Origin: G016234445 sp964438865
Lineage (GTDB): Bacteria; Chloroflexota; Dehalococcoidia; Tepidiformales; Tepidiformaceae
NCBI GenBank assembly: GCA_964438865.1
Contig: CAYTMI010000006.1
Location: 1-64,000, forward strand
DNA length: 64,000 bases
Direction: 5' to 3'
Below, piece after piece: positions 50,138 to 59,228 of the stretch. A program made the translations under genes and the position numbers. The notes beneath the pieces were generated by a model. The model ran no database searches, was not told the DNA's origin, and saw only the letters and a program-made list of their open reading frames with translations. Every line of letters begins with the position of its first letter. The stretch's first letter is position 1.

Positions 50138-51121
50138 TCAGGACTCTACGGGCACGGGCACGCGCTGAAGGATGTCCGCGAACAGTTCGTCCGCGTCCCG
50201 GCCACGGAGGCGCGCCTGGGTGGAGAGGATGAGCCGGTGGGGAACGACATGGGGGGCCATCGCCTTCACATCGTCGGGGAGGACATAGTCGCGGCCGGAG
50301 ATGGCGGCGTGGGCGCGGGCGGTGCGGAAGAGGGCAAGGCTGGCCCGGGGGCTGGCTCCGAGTTCGAAGGCGGTGTCGATGCGGGTTTCGCGGACGATGC
50401 GGACGACGTAGCGGCGGACGGCGGGGTCCACATGGAGGCGGCCGAGGGCGACAGACAGCCGGACCATTTCGTCGGCTTCGATCACGGGAGTGAGTAAATC
50501 GAGGGGGCTGCCGGATTCGAACCGCGAAAGGATCTCATCTTCGCCCTCTTCGTCGGGATAGCCGAGCTTCAATCGAACGAGGAAGCGGTCGAGCTGGGCT
50601 TCGGGCAGGGGGAAGGTACCTTCGAGCTCGACCGGGTTCTGGGTCGCGAGGACGAGAAAGGGCCGGGGAAGCTTCGTGGTCTCGCCTTCGACAGTGATCT
50701 GATGCTCCTCCATGGCTTCGAGGAGCGCCGACTGGGTGCGGGGAGTAGCCCGGTTAATTTCGTCGGCGAGCACGACCTGAGCGATCAGGGGGCCTTCGCG
50801 GAAAGCGAACTCGCCGGTCTTCTGGTTGTAGAAGTGGATGCCGGTGATGTCTGACGGCATCAGGTCGGGGGTGAACTGGATGCGCCGAAAGGTGCAGCCG
50901 ATGGACCGGGCGATGGCCTTCGCGAGGGTGGTCTTGCCGGTACCGGGCACGTCTTCGAGGAGGATGTGGCCTTCGCAAAGGATCGCGACGAGCGCCAGGC
51001 GGACAATATCGGTCTTGCCGACGATAACGCGCTCGACGCTCGACTGGAGGCGTTCGGCGACGGCGCGAAGGGTGGCGACGTCTTCCGGCGAAAGGCGGCC
51101 GGCGGCTGCGGGTTCGGTCAT
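50138..51121 (-). CDS. MoxR-type AAA+ ATPase
   Basis: About 327 residues. AAA+ motifs: Walker A LLEDVPGTGKTTLAKAIA, Walker B VVLADEINRATPRTQSALLEAM, sensor 1 LATQNPVELEGTFPLPEAQLDRF and the C-terminal GASPRASLALFRTARAHA. MoxR ATPases act as chaperones, commonly with DUF58/vWA partners, as here. ATG 51121 has GGAGG about 7 nt upstream; the in-frame extension to 51226 is rejected. Confidence 0.95.
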   Translation of the reverse strand: MTEPAAAGRLSPEDVATLRAVAERLQSSVERVIVGKTDIVRLALVAILCEGHILLEDVPGTGKTTLAKAIARSIGCTFRRIQFTPDLMPSDITGIHFYNQKTGEFAFREGPLIAQVVLADEINRATPRTQSALLEAMEEHQITVEGETTKLPRPFLVLATQNPVELEGTFPLPEAQLDRFLVRLKLGYPDEEGEDEILSRFESGSPLDLLTPVIEADEMVRLSVALGRLHVDPAVRRYVVRIVRETRIDTAFELGASPRASLALFRTARAHAAISGRDYVLPDDVKAMAPHVVPHRLILSTQARLRGRDADELFADILQRVPVPVES

Positions 51122-51206
51122 GCAGGTTCCTCCGTGCGGTGTTGGATAGTACGCGGCAGCGGGGCCGCGGGCGAATACGGCCCGTGCCGATAGGAAAGGC
51201 CGGGAA

Positions 51207-51212
51207 TAGACT
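51207..51212 (+). promoter_or_regulatory. -10-like box TAGACT, 7 nt before the MBL hydrolase ATG
   Basis: TAGACT, CGACCGG, ATG: the same box and spacing as before pyrD and selA. Confidence 0.45.
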
Positions 51213-51219
51213 CGACCGG

Positions 51220-52209
51220 ATGGCAACGGTTCAGCGAATCAAACTGGGGTACAACAACGTCTACGCCGTGGAGGCACCGGAGGGGCTCTTGCTCGTCGAT
51301 GCGGGGCCGGACTACCGGGGCGCCGCGGAGGCGATCGACGCTGCGATCGGCGGACGGGCGCCGGACATCGTCGCGGCCACCCACGGCCACCTCGACCACG
51401 CCGGCCTGGCACGCCACTGGCAGGCGAAAGGGTCGATCGTCGCGCTGGGGCGAGGGGACGAACGCCTGACCTCCCACCCGGCGTTGTCGCTGCCCGGCGA
51501 GTTCGAACAGTTCGCGGCGTATGTCCAGGACTGCGGGGCGCCCCCGGAAGCCTGCGCGGAAGCGCTGCACGGCCTTGACTTGCGGCGCGAATGGGCGACG
51601 CGAGCGGCTGCGAGGGGACCTCATCCGCCGCCGGGACGCGATGGCCGCTGGCCCACGGGTCTCCACTACCAGCCGTTTGTGCCCGATGTCCTGGCCGGAG
51701 ATACGGGGCTCCCGCTGCCGGGCGGCGTCCGCGCGCTGCTGATGCCCGGGCACACGCCGGGGAACCTTGTGCTGGCCAACCAGGCCGAGGGCTGGCTGTT
51801 TTCGGGGGACACGCTGTTGCCGGACATCACCCCGACGCCAGCCATCCAGGCGAGCGGCGCCCCGGGCGGCGACTGGCGCTTCCACAGCCTGCCCGCGTTC
51901 GCGGCGTCGCTCCGGCAGCTGCTGGAGCTGAACCTCAGCCGTTGCTTCCCCGGCCACGGCGAGCCCTTCGACGACGTCCACGAGGTGGTGCGGACGAACC
52001 TCGCCCAGATCGAGGAGCGTTCGGAGCGAGTCCTGGGCGAACTGAAGGCCGCCGAGGCGGAGACAGTCTACGGTCTCTGCGAGCGGCTCTACCCGAGGGC
52101 GGTCCGGCGGCGGTTCTGGCAAATCGTGGCAACGGTGCAGGGCCACCTGGACCTGCTGGAAGCAGAGGGGCGCGCCCGCAAGGCCGCCGGGCGCTACGAG
52201 GCGGTCTGA
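51220..52209 (+). CDS. Metallo-beta-lactamase-fold hydrolase with C-terminal winged-helix region
   Basis: About 329 residues. Zinc motifs: THGHLDHAG, GHTPGN, SGDTLLPD and FPGHGEP. The C-terminal helical segment (AEAETVYGLCERLYPRAV, then the second helix) resembles the winged-helix region that follows the MBL domain in glyoxalase-II-like/LACTB2-like hydrolases. Substrate unknown; thioester or nucleic acid are possible. It converges with cheW, 3 nt apart. Confidence 0.88.
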   Translation: MATVQRIKLGYNNVYAVEAPEGLLLVDAGPDYRGAAEAIDAAIGGRAPDIVAATHGHLDHAGLARHWQAKGSIVALGRGDERLTSHPALSLPGEFEQFAAYVQDCGAPPEACAEALHGLDLRREWATRAAARGPHPPPGRDGRWPTGLHYQPFVPDVLAGDTGLPLPGGVRALLMPGHTPGNLVLANQAEGWLFSGDTLLPDITPTPAIQASGAPGGDWRFHSLPAFAASLRQLLELNLSRCFPGHGEPFDDVHEVVRTNLAQIEERSERVLGELKAAEAETVYGLCERLYPRAVRRRFWQIVATVQGHLDLLEAEGRARKAAGRYEAV

Positions 52210-52212
52210 GGT

Positions 52213-52680
52213 TCAGGCGGCGGCCAGTTCCAACGACCCGGAGGGGATCAGGGCGCGCGGGTCGATCCAGAGGACAAGGTTGGCGTCGCGGCGGACAACG
52301 CCTTTCAGGTAGCCAAGTCCGCTGCGGTCCCCGGGGGCGGCGATCTGCTGGTAAGCCTCCCGAGGGACGATGACCACCTCTTCAACGCCGTCCACGATCA
52401 TCGCGACGGGGCCATCGTTGACTTCGACCAGGACCATCCGGCTGTCACAGTCGTCCGCGGGTTCGGGGGCGTTGAAGCGGCTGCGCAGGTCGAACACCGG
52501 GACCACGCGCCCGCGCACCTCCACCACGCCGGCGACGTGACGGGTGACGCCGGGGAGCAAGGTCAGGGGCAACGGCGAGAGGATTTCATCGACGAGTTCG
52601 ATGTCGACGCCGTAGTGGGTGCCACCGACGCGGAAAACGACGAGTTGCCGGGGCGGATGGAGCGATTCGATGGCGGCCAC
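52213..52680 (-). CDS. cheW: CheW-type chemotaxis coupling protein
   Basis: 155 residues. CheW fold: QLVVFRVGGTHYGVDIELVDEIL, RHVAGVVEVRGRVVPVFDLRSRF, MVLVEVNDGPVAMIVDGVEEVV and GYLKGVV. CheW joins receptors to the CheA kinase. No cheA, methyl-accepting receptor or flagellar gene is in the window, so its partners lie elsewhere; a role in a non-flagellar or signalling array is possible. Confidence 0.92.
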   Translation of the reverse strand: MAAIESLHPPRQLVVFRVGGTHYGVDIELVDEILSPLPLTLLPGVTRHVAGVVEVRGRVVPVFDLRSRFNAPEPADDCDSRMVLVEVNDGPVAMIVDGVEEVVIVPREAYQQIAAPGDRSGLGYLKGVVRRDANLVLWIDPRALIPSGSLELAAA

Positions 52681-52841
52681 GTAGTTCCCTCGCTGAGCGG
52701 TTCACAGTAACTATCGTCCGGTTCTCCGGGGCGCCGCAGCCCTGGCGGCGGGGGTCGATCCGCTTCCCCCCGCAGTGAGCTGACGGCACCGCGGAGCCTG
52801 TTGCGCCCCGGATGCCCCGAATCCCGTACGATCCGGGATGG

Positions 52842-52925
52842 GCCGGGGTGGCGGAACGGCAGACGCAGCTGACTTAAAATCAGCGGCCGCAAGGCATGGG
52901 GGTTCGAATCCCTTCCCCGGCACCA
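52842..52925 (+). tRNA. tRNA-Leu (anticodon TAA), CCA encoded
   Basis: Acceptor GCCGGGG (52842-52848) pairs with CCCCGGC (52915-52921); A73 then encoded CCA. The anticodon stem GCTGA/TCAGC encloses CTTAAAA with anticodon TAA. A long variable arm (GGCCGCAAGGC) confirms class II. T arm GGTTCGAATCC is present. A TACGAT box at 52827-52832 may be its -10. Confidence 0.96.
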
Positions 52926-52995
52926 CCAACCACAGCCAGCCACCACTGGACGGCGGGTATATGATTCGCGCCGAAGCTTCCCGGGAGGAATGTGC

Positions 52996-54393
52996 ATGGC
53001 CGGCGAACTGTGGCGGATGGGCGCGAGTGACCTCGCTGCCGCGATACGGACGAAGAAGGTCTCCAGCCGCGAAGTGGTGGAGGCGCACCTGCGGCGCATT
53101 GAGGCGGTGAATCCGAAGGTCAACGCCGTCACCGTGGTGCTCGAAGATGCCCTCAGGAACGCCGAGGCCGCAGACCGGGCGGTTGCCGCCGGGGGTGACC
53201 TGGGACCGCTCCACGGCGTGCCCTTCACGGTGAAGGAGAACATCGACCTCACCGGTTCGGCCACGACGCAGGGGCTGGTGGCGATGAAGGACGCGTTCCC
53301 GCCCCTGGACGCACCGCACATCCAGCAGGTCAAAGCGGCCGGGGCAATCCCCATCGGCCGGACCAACCTGCCGGACTTCGGCATGCGCTGGCACACGGAC
53401 AACGGCCTCCGGGGCGCGACGAAGAACCCCTGGGACGCGTCACGGACGCCGGGAGGCTCCAGCGGCGGTGAGGCCGTGTCCCTGGCGACGGGGATGACGC
53501 CACTCGGGATGGGCAACGACTACGGCGGTTCGCTGCGGTGGCCTTCGCAGTGCAACGGGACAGCGGCGATCCGGCCGACGCTCGGACGGGTGGCGTTCGC
53601 CTCGTCGATTCCCCCGGAAGACTTCGCAATCACGCTCCAGCTCTTCGCCGTGCAGGGGCCGATGGCGCGACACGTGCGCGACCTTCGCCTGGCGCTGAGC
53701 TGCATGTCGGGCGCGGACGCCCGGGACCCGTGGTGGACTCCGGCGCCGCTGGTGGGGCCGGCCGTGCCAAAGCGAGTGGCGGTGACGGTCGACCCCGGCG
53801 GCGAGGGCGTCGACGCGGACGTGGCTGCGGGAGTGCGGAAGGCGGCCGCAGCGCTGAAGGACGCGGGCTACGAGGTGGAAGAGGTCGCAGCGCCGATGGT
53901 GGGGGAGGCGGCTGAAATCTGGCGGCAGGAGGTGATGGCCGAAATGGGGGTTGCCTTGCTGCCGCTCCTCCAGCAGGTCGCGTGCCCGGATGCGCTCAAG
54001 TTCCTCGACCATGCTCTCTCGGCGGCGCCCGGGGTGGACTACCCCGGCTACATCATGAGCTTCGCCGCCCGGAACGCCGTGGCGCGGGCATGGACGCAGT
54101 TCCACGAACGGTATCCGATCGTGCTCGGACCGGTGGCGGCGATGCAGCCGTTCAAGGTTGGGTTCGACATCGCCGGGCCCGAACAGGTGATGACGGTGCT
54201 CCGAGGGCTGCGGCTGGTGCTGGTGTGCAACCTGCTGGGGCTGCCGTCGGCCGTGGTGCCGGTGGGCGTGGCGAATGGCCTCCCCCAGGGAGTGCAGGTG
54301 ATCGGCAACCGCTACCGCGAAGACCTTTGCCTGGCAGCGGCCGAGGCGATCGAAGAACGGCTTGGTGTGATCACGCCGATCGACCCCGTCTAG
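52996..54393 (+). CDS. Amidase signature family enzyme
   Basis: About 465 residues. The Ser-cis-Ser-Lys triad is seen: Lys in PFTVKENID, the cis Ser in GGSSGGEAV and the nucleophile region GNDYGGSLRWPSQCNG. The sequence is most like general amidases or indoleacetamide hydrolases, not clearly GatA (no gatC or gatB nearby). ATG 52996 is chosen over ATG 52990 because it gives a 7-nt spacing to GGGAGG. Converges with the SDR gene, 7 nt apart. Confidence 0.9.
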   Translation: MAGELWRMGASDLAAAIRTKKVSSREVVEAHLRRIEAVNPKVNAVTVVLEDALRNAEAADRAVAAGGDLGPLHGVPFTVKENIDLTGSATTQGLVAMKDAFPPLDAPHIQQVKAAGAIPIGRTNLPDFGMRWHTDNGLRGATKNPWDASRTPGGSSGGEAVSLATGMTPLGMGNDYGGSLRWPSQCNGTAAIRPTLGRVAFASSIPPEDFAITLQLFAVQGPMARHVRDLRLALSCMSGADARDPWWTPAPLVGPAVPKRVAVTVDPGGEGVDADVAAGVRKAAAALKDAGYEVEEVAAPMVGEAAEIWRQEVMAEMGVALLPLLQQVACPDALKFLDHALSAAPGVDYPGYIMSFAARNAVARAWTQFHERYPIVLGPVAAMQPFKVGFDIAGPEQVMTVLRGLRLVLVCNLLGLPSAVVPVGVANGLPQGVQVIGNRYREDLCLAAAEAIEERLGVITPIDPV

Positions 54394-54400
54394 ACGGGCC

Positions 54401-55195
54401 TCAGTTCAGTTCGATCCCGCCGTCGACGTTGAGCGACTGGCCTGTGATGTTCTTCGCTTCGTCGGATGCGAGGAAGGCGACGGCCATGCCGATGTCTTCC
54501 GGCGTCTGTTCGCGGCGAAGGGGACAGTTCGTCGAAAGGAAGGCGTCGAACACCTGGCGGCGGTCGACGACCTCGGGCGTTTCGTCACCGCCGATCATCG
54601 CCTCCAGTTGGCGCCACATGTCGGTCCAGAGGAGGCCGGGGCAGACCGCGTTGACGTTGACGTTGCTGGGGCCCAGGTCGCGGGCGAGCGATTGGGTGAC
54701 GCTGATCGCCCCGGCCTTCGAAGCGCAGTAATGGGCGAGGCCCGGGCCGCCCTTGCGCCCGGCGATCGAAGCAATGTTGACGATCTTGCCGCCGCCGTTC
54801 GCCTTGAAGTGGGGCACCATCGCCCGGCTCATGATCCAGATGCCCTTAAGGTTGACTTCGTAACAGGCGTCCCAGTCGTCGAGGGTGATGTTGCCGCCGC
54901 CGACATGCTGGCCAACAACGCCGGCATTGTTCACGAGGATGTCGACCCGGCCGAAGTGGCTGACAGCTTCCTCAATCGCCGCCGCGGCGGAGTCCGGGTT
55001 CGTGACGTCCGTGTGGACGACGATGGCCTGGCGGCCGAGATCGCGGATCTCCCGTGCAGTCTGGGGCGGGTTTTCGCGGTCGATGTCGGCGAGGACGACC
55101 GAAGCGCCTTCGCGGGCAAGGACGAGTGAGATGCCGCGGCCGATGCCCCGGCCACCGCCGGTGACGATGGCGACACGATTGTCGAGCTTTCCCAT
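54401..55195 (-). CDS. SDR-family dehydrogenase, canonical active site
   Basis: 264 residues. NAD(P)-binding TGGGRGIGRG, NNAG, catalytic Ser (NIASIAG) and YCASK (Tyr, Lys) are all intact, with the family end motif GQSLNVDGGIELN. Resembles 3-oxoacyl reductases and alcohol dehydrogenases; substrate unknown. Divergent from the luciferase-like oxidoreductase gene. Confidence 0.92.
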   Translation of the reverse strand: MGKLDNRVAIVTGGGRGIGRGISLVLAREGASVVLADIDRENPPQTAREIRDLGRQAIVVHTDVTNPDSAAAAIEEAVSHFGRVDILVNNAGVVGQHVGGGNITLDDWDACYEVNLKGIWIMSRAMVPHFKANGGGKIVNIASIAGRKGGPGLAHYCASKAGAISVTQSLARDLGPSNVNVNAVCPGLLWTDMWRQLEAMIGGDETPEVVDRRQVFDAFLSTNCPLRREQTPEDIGMAVAFLASDEAKNITGQSLNVDGGIELN

Positions 55196-55322
55196 GGGTT
55201 GGCCTCCCGGTAGCAGTGCCGGGGAGCATAGCAGCCGGCGGTCCGGCTGGCATGGCGACGGGCGTCGCGTATGATTCGCTCCACGCTAAGGATCGGCAGA
55301 CGCCGGTCAAAGGAGCCGCAGC

Positions 55323-56516
55323 ATGCCAATCTATCGCCCTCGCCGTCTCAAGTTCGGGATCTTCATGGCGCCATTCCATCGTGTCGGCGAAAACCCCACC
55401 CTCGCCCTCGAACGCGACCTGGAACTGATCGAACTGCTCGACCGGCTGGACTTCGACGAGGCATGGATCGGCGAGCACCACAGCGCCGGCTGGGAGACGA
55501 TCGCGAGCCCGGAACTGATGATCGCGGCGGCCGCGCAACGGACGCGGACGATCAAACTCGGCACGGGCGTCGTTAGCCTGCCGTACCACCACCCGCTGAT
55601 GGTCGCCGACCGGATGACGCAGCTGGACCACATGACCCGCGGCCGGGTGATGATGGGTGTCGGCCCGGGGGCGCTCGCTTCGGACGCCTACATGATGGGC
55701 ATCGACCCCCTCACCCAGCGGCCGAAGATGGACGAGGCGCTGGGGCTGATCCTCCGGCTGTTCCGGGGCGAGGTTGTCGACCACAAGGCCGACTGGTGCA
55801 CCCTGCAGGGCGCGCGGATGCAGCTGGCGCCGTACTCCGACCCGCACATGGAAGTCGCGGTCGCGAGCACGTTTTCGCCGGCGGGGCCGGTGACAGCCGG
55901 CAAGCACGGCGTCGGGATGCTTTCGATTACGGCGTCGCAACCGGGCGGGATGACGAACGCCGCCCAGGGCTGGGCGATGGCCGAGGAAGCAGCGGCGAAG
56001 CACGGCAAGACCATGGACCGTAAGAACTGGCGGGTGCTCACCTCGATGCACCTGGCCGAGACGCGGGAAGAAGCGATCCGAGATGTGGAAGAGGGGATGA
56101 CCTACTTCTACAAGGAGTACTTCGGGCGTGTCATCGGCCAGCCCGGGGCCTTCGACGAATGGACGTTCAAGGGCACGCTCGAAAGCGGCGGCTCGATTGT
56201 GGGCACGCCGGATGACGCGATCGAAGCGATCGAGCGCATCTTCGACCTGACGGGCGGGATGGGCGGCGTACTCTTCCAGGCGCACGAATGGACGACCTGG
56301 GCGAAGACGAAGAACAGCTACGAACTCTGGGCGCGGCACGTGGCGCCACGCTTCCAATCGCAGTTGGCGTCGATAGAGACCAGCCGCGACTGGTCAGCCG
56401 ATAACCGGACGACGATCTTCGCGCCGGCCGGGGCAGCGACCCTGAAGGCATTCCTCGACGCCGGCAAGGAGATCCCGCCCGAGATCGTGGCGCGGATGCA
56501 GCGCGGCAAAGCCTAA
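55323..56516 (+). CDS. Luciferase-like flavin-dependent monooxygenase (LLM class)
   Basis: 397 residues of the bacterial luciferase fold, with LDFDEAWIGEHHSAGWE, KLGTGVVSLPYHHPLMVADRM, RGRVMMGVGPGAL and the C-terminal GTPDDAIEAIERI. Similar enzymes use reduced FMN supplied by a partner reductase; a flavin reductase gene lies at 60.5 kb but is not adjacent. A TATGAT box at about 55269 and AAAGGAG before the ATG support start and promoter. Confidence 0.9.
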   Translation: MPIYRPRRLKFGIFMAPFHRVGENPTLALERDLELIELLDRLDFDEAWIGEHHSAGWETIASPELMIAAAAQRTRTIKLGTGVVSLPYHHPLMVADRMTQLDHMTRGRVMMGVGPGALASDAYMMGIDPLTQRPKMDEALGLILRLFRGEVVDHKADWCTLQGARMQLAPYSDPHMEVAVASTFSPAGPVTAGKHGVGMLSITASQPGGMTNAAQGWAMAEEAAAKHGKTMDRKNWRVLTSMHLAETREEAIRDVEEGMTYFYKEYFGRVIGQPGAFDEWTFKGTLESGGSIVGTPDDAIEAIERIFDLTGGMGGVLFQAHEWTTWAKTKNSYELWARHVAPRFQSQLASIETSRDWSADNRTTIFAPAGAATLKAFLDAGKEIPPEIVARMQRGKA

Positions 56517-56620
56517 AGGATTCGGAAAGGAAGCGGAAGGAAAATCGCGCGGCCGCGACCCTTCTGCGGTCTGCCTGACCACGTGATGGGTAGCAACGCA
56601 GAAAGGTGTTCCTAACCATC

Positions 56621-57152
56621 ATGATTCGGTTCCGTTTCCTTACACTAGCGCTGGCGGCAGTTCTTGTCGGCGGCGCGTCCGCGGCCTATGCGGCCATTTC
56701 CGATGACGGCACTCTCGACCAAGGGCATGGCGACGCCCTCGGTACCCCGGGCGCAATGCCCGGTGCTCCCTCTACGGACGACGACGCCACGCCCGACCAG
56801 GGCAGCGGCCACGACGACGATGTCGCGAACGACGCCTCTGACGACGACGGCACGCCCGACCAGGGCAGCGGCAACGACNNNNNNNNNNNNNNNNNNNNNN
56901 NNNNNNNNNNNNNNNNNNNNNNNNNNNNNNNNNNNNNNNNNNNNNNNNNNNNNNNNNNNNNNNNNNNNNNNNNNNNNNTCCGACGACGACGGCACGCCCG
57001 ACCAGGGCAGCGGCAACGACGACGACGCGAACGGCGCGACTGACGACGACGACGACGACGACGACGGCAGCAACAGTGGCAGCGGTTCCAGCGGGAGCAA
57101 CAGCGGCAGCGGTTCCAGCGGGAGCAACAGCGGCAAGGGCTCGGGCCACTAG
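56621..57152 (+). CDS. Secreted acidic Asp/Gly repeat protein (interrupted by assembly gap)
   Basis: The N terminus is a Sec signal peptide (MIRFRFLTLALAAVLVGG, Ala-rich cleavage region near AYA). The mature protein consists of copies of SDDDGTPDQGSGND, then an Asp run and Ser/Gly repeats (SGSNSGSGS) to a TAG at 57150-57152. The 100-N gap splits the repeats. The frame after the gap in which the repeat continues ends at 57152. The DxDxDG-like spacing could bind Ca2+, like thrombospondin type 3 repeats, but no domain is assigned. Followed by a strong hairpin. Confidence 0.75.
56879..56978. other. Assembly gap, exactly 100 N, within the acidic repeats
   Basis: Conventional placeholder length inside a tandem repeat. 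The true number of copies is unknown. Confidence 0.97.
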
Positions 57153-57178
57153 CCCAATGCCGGCTGGCGGTAGGTCCA

Positions 57179-57203
57179 GGGGCCCCGGGAAACCCGGGGC
57201 CCC
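57179..57203 (+). terminator. Strong hairpin after the acidic repeat gene
   Basis: Perfect 11-bp stem GGGGCCCCGGG / CCCGGGGCCCC with a 3-nt loop AAA, 26 nt after the stop. The tail TTCGCTTCG is T-poor, so termination may be imperfect. Confidence 0.6.
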
Positions 57204-57257
57204 TTCGCTTCGCCCGGACCGGCGTGACCGGGTTTCGGTTCCGCCCCGGCAGGTGGC

Positions 57258-57307
57258 GCGACAAATAGCCTGCTGCTTTGCTAGAATAGCCGCGCCATTG
57301 TATACAA
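57258..57307 (+). promoter_or_regulatory. Citrate synthase promoter with palindrome TTGTATACAA
   Basis: GCGACA (57258-57263), N18, TAGAAT (57282-57287), with a 10-bp perfect palindrome TTGTATACAA at 57298-57307, just after the predicted transcription start. The palindrome is a candidate repressor site; the regulator is unknown. Confidence 0.5.
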
Positions 57308-57346
57308 CCGGCGCAGGGCGGGTGCTCGCGCCGCAAGGAGGGGTCC

Positions 57347-58480
57347 ATGACTGAGTCCGTCGCCCGGGGCCTTGAAGGCATCAACGTCACCGCTACGAAG
57401 CTCTGCCGCATCGACGGCCTGAAAGGCGAACTCGTCTATTCGGGCTACGACATCTACGACCTCGCCGACCACTCGACCTTCGAAGAGGTGTCGTTCCTCC
57501 TCTGGAACCAGCGCCTTCCTTCGAAGACGGAACTGGCGGAACTGAACCAGCGGCTGATCGCCGAGCGGGGACTCGACGAGATCATCGAACGGCTGCTGCG
57601 CGAACTCCACACGCTCGTTCGCCCGATGCGCACGCTCGAGATCGCGGTCGAAGTGCTGGGCGCGGTCGACCGGAATTCGAGCGACCTCACCCAGCCACAA
57701 CTGAAGCTGACTGCCGCCCGCCTGACGGCGAAGATGGCGACGGCGATCGCCGCCTACCATCGCATCCGCCAGGGGCTGCCGGTGGTGGCCTCGCGCGACG
57801 ATCTTAGCCATGCGGCCAACTTCCTCTACATGCTCAACGGCCGCGAACCGAATGCCCTCGAAGCCCGCACGTTTGACGTGGCGATGATTCTCCACGCTGA
57901 GCACGAAATGAACGCCTCAACGTTCTCGGCGATCGTCACGGCGTCGACGCTGTCGGACATGTACTCGGCGATCGCCTCGGCCATTGGCACCCTGAAGGGG
58001 CCGCTCCACGGCGGGGCGAACGAAGCCGTCTACAAGACGGTGGAGGCCATCGCCGAGGAGCAGAACATCGCATCCCATGTCGAGGCGATGTTGGCCCGCG
58101 GCGAACGGGTGATGGGCATCGGGCACCGCGTCTACAAGACCACGGACCCGCGCGCGATCATCCTCGAACGGCTTGGGCACGAAGTTGCGAAGCAGTCCCC
58201 GGACCGCAAGTACTTCGACCTTTCGTTGAAGCTGCGGGACTACCTGGCGAAGAAGCTGGAAGGGAAGCCGCTCTACCCGAACGTCGACTTCTTCAGCGCG
58301 TCGGTCTACAAGATGCTGGGGATACCGAGCGACCTGTACACGCCGATTTTCGCCCTGGCGCGAATCACCGGGTGGACAGCCCACCTGCTGGAGCAGTACG
58401 CGGACAACCGGCTGGTGCGCCCGAACGCCCTCTACGAAGGCGCTGACAACCGTTCGTACGTTGGCGTCGACCAGCGGTAG
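57347..58480 (+). CDS. Citrate synthase (short bacterial/archaeal type)
   Basis: 377 residues. Catalytic His in HAEHEMNASTF, His in RVMGIGHRVYKT and Asp in YPNVDFFSASVYKMLGIP; substrate-binding GPLHGGANE. The enzyme condenses acetyl-CoA and oxaloacetate; 2-methylcitrate synthase shares these motifs and cannot be excluded. A good Shine-Dalgarno AAGGAGGGG precedes the ATG, and the gene has its own promoter and terminator. Confidence 0.95.
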   Translation: MTESVARGLEGINVTATKLCRIDGLKGELVYSGYDIYDLADHSTFEEVSFLLWNQRLPSKTELAELNQRLIAERGLDEIIERLLRELHTLVRPMRTLEIAVEVLGAVDRNSSDLTQPQLKLTAARLTAKMATAIAAYHRIRQGLPVVASRDDLSHAANFLYMLNGREPNALEARTFDVAMILHAEHEMNASTFSAIVTASTLSDMYSAIASAIGTLKGPLHGGANEAVYKTVEAIAEEQNIASHVEAMLARGERVMGIGHRVYKTTDPRAIILERLGHEVAKQSPDRKYFDLSLKLRDYLAKKLEGKPLYPNVDFFSASVYKMLGIPSDLYTPIFALARITGWTAHLLEQYADNRLVRPNALYEGADNRSYVGVDQR

Positions 58481-58510
58481 CAGCCGCCACGGCGGAGAAA
58501 ATCGAGGAGA

Positions 58511-58540
58511 GGGGCTGGCAAGTGGCCAGCCCCTTTTCCT
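58511..58540 (+). terminator. Intrinsic terminator after citrate synthase
   Basis: 9-bp stem GGGGCTGGC / GCCAGCCCC with a 5-nt loop and the tail TTTTCCTT. Confidence 0.88.
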
Positions 58541-58639
58541 TGCCCCGCCGGTTGCGGGGGTAGGGATTTGCCGGGCACCGGGGTGTAGGTTCACGTGTGA
58601 GGCTTGGCCTCGGAGTTCCGGGCGTCGGAGGACTGTGCT

Positions 58640-59182
58640 ATGGAAGCCATCGGCCACGAGGGGCTTACACCCAGGGAGACCGAAGTGCTCGCCCTGGTTG
58701 AGGCTGGCCTCACAAACGACGAGATCGCCGGTACGCTCGGCATCAGCCGCAATGCGGTCCGCTACCACCTGAAGGAGCTGCACGGGAAGCTCGGCACCGG
58801 GAGCGACCGGGGACGGCTCAGGGCATGGCAGCGCAAGCTGGGGCTCGCGGTGCCCGGTCTTACCATTCTGCCGCGGGTGGCCGCGCCCTTCGCAGTTCTC
58901 AGCCTCGCCGCCGGTGGGTACTTTGGCGTGCGCTACGCCTGGGAACGAAGCGCTTCCGACGCCGGCGAAGAGCACTGCGCGGTCCGGGTCATCTCGAAAC
59001 AGGAAGCGATCGACCTGGGCGACGAACGGCTGGAGTTTACGCCGCAACAGGCCGTCTGCGCGTCCACCTGGGAGGAGTTGGAGCGGCGGCGTGCCGAGAT
59101 TGATGCGTCGGGCGGCCTCCCGCTGGTCTACCCGACTCCCGGCCCACCTCCGCAGGGCACCCCGCGCACAGGGACGCGCTGA
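58640..59182 (+). CDS. Membrane-anchored LuxR-type helix-turn-helix protein
   Basis: About 180 residues. An N-terminal LuxR/GerE HTH (LTPRETEVLALVEAGLTNDE, then IAGTLGISRNAVRYHLKELH) is followed by a membrane helix (APFAVLSLAAGGYFGVRYAW) and an outside region with two Cys and a Pro-rich tail. No kinase, receiver or known sensor domain is present. It could be a membrane-bound transcription factor sensing the outside directly. ATG 58640 has GGAGG 9 nt upstream. Confidence 0.8.
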   Translation: MEAIGHEGLTPRETEVLALVEAGLTNDEIAGTLGISRNAVRYHLKELHGKLGTGSDRGRLRAWQRKLGLAVPGLTILPRVAAPFAVLSLAAGGYFGVRYAWERSASDAGEEHCAVRVISKQEAIDLGDERLEFTPQQAVCASTWEELERRRAEIDASGGLPLVYPTPGPPPQGTPRTGTR

Positions 59183-59228
59183 CGCCAGAGGCTGTCGAAT
59201 TGCCAGCCCCTCCTTGTCGTGGTCCGGT

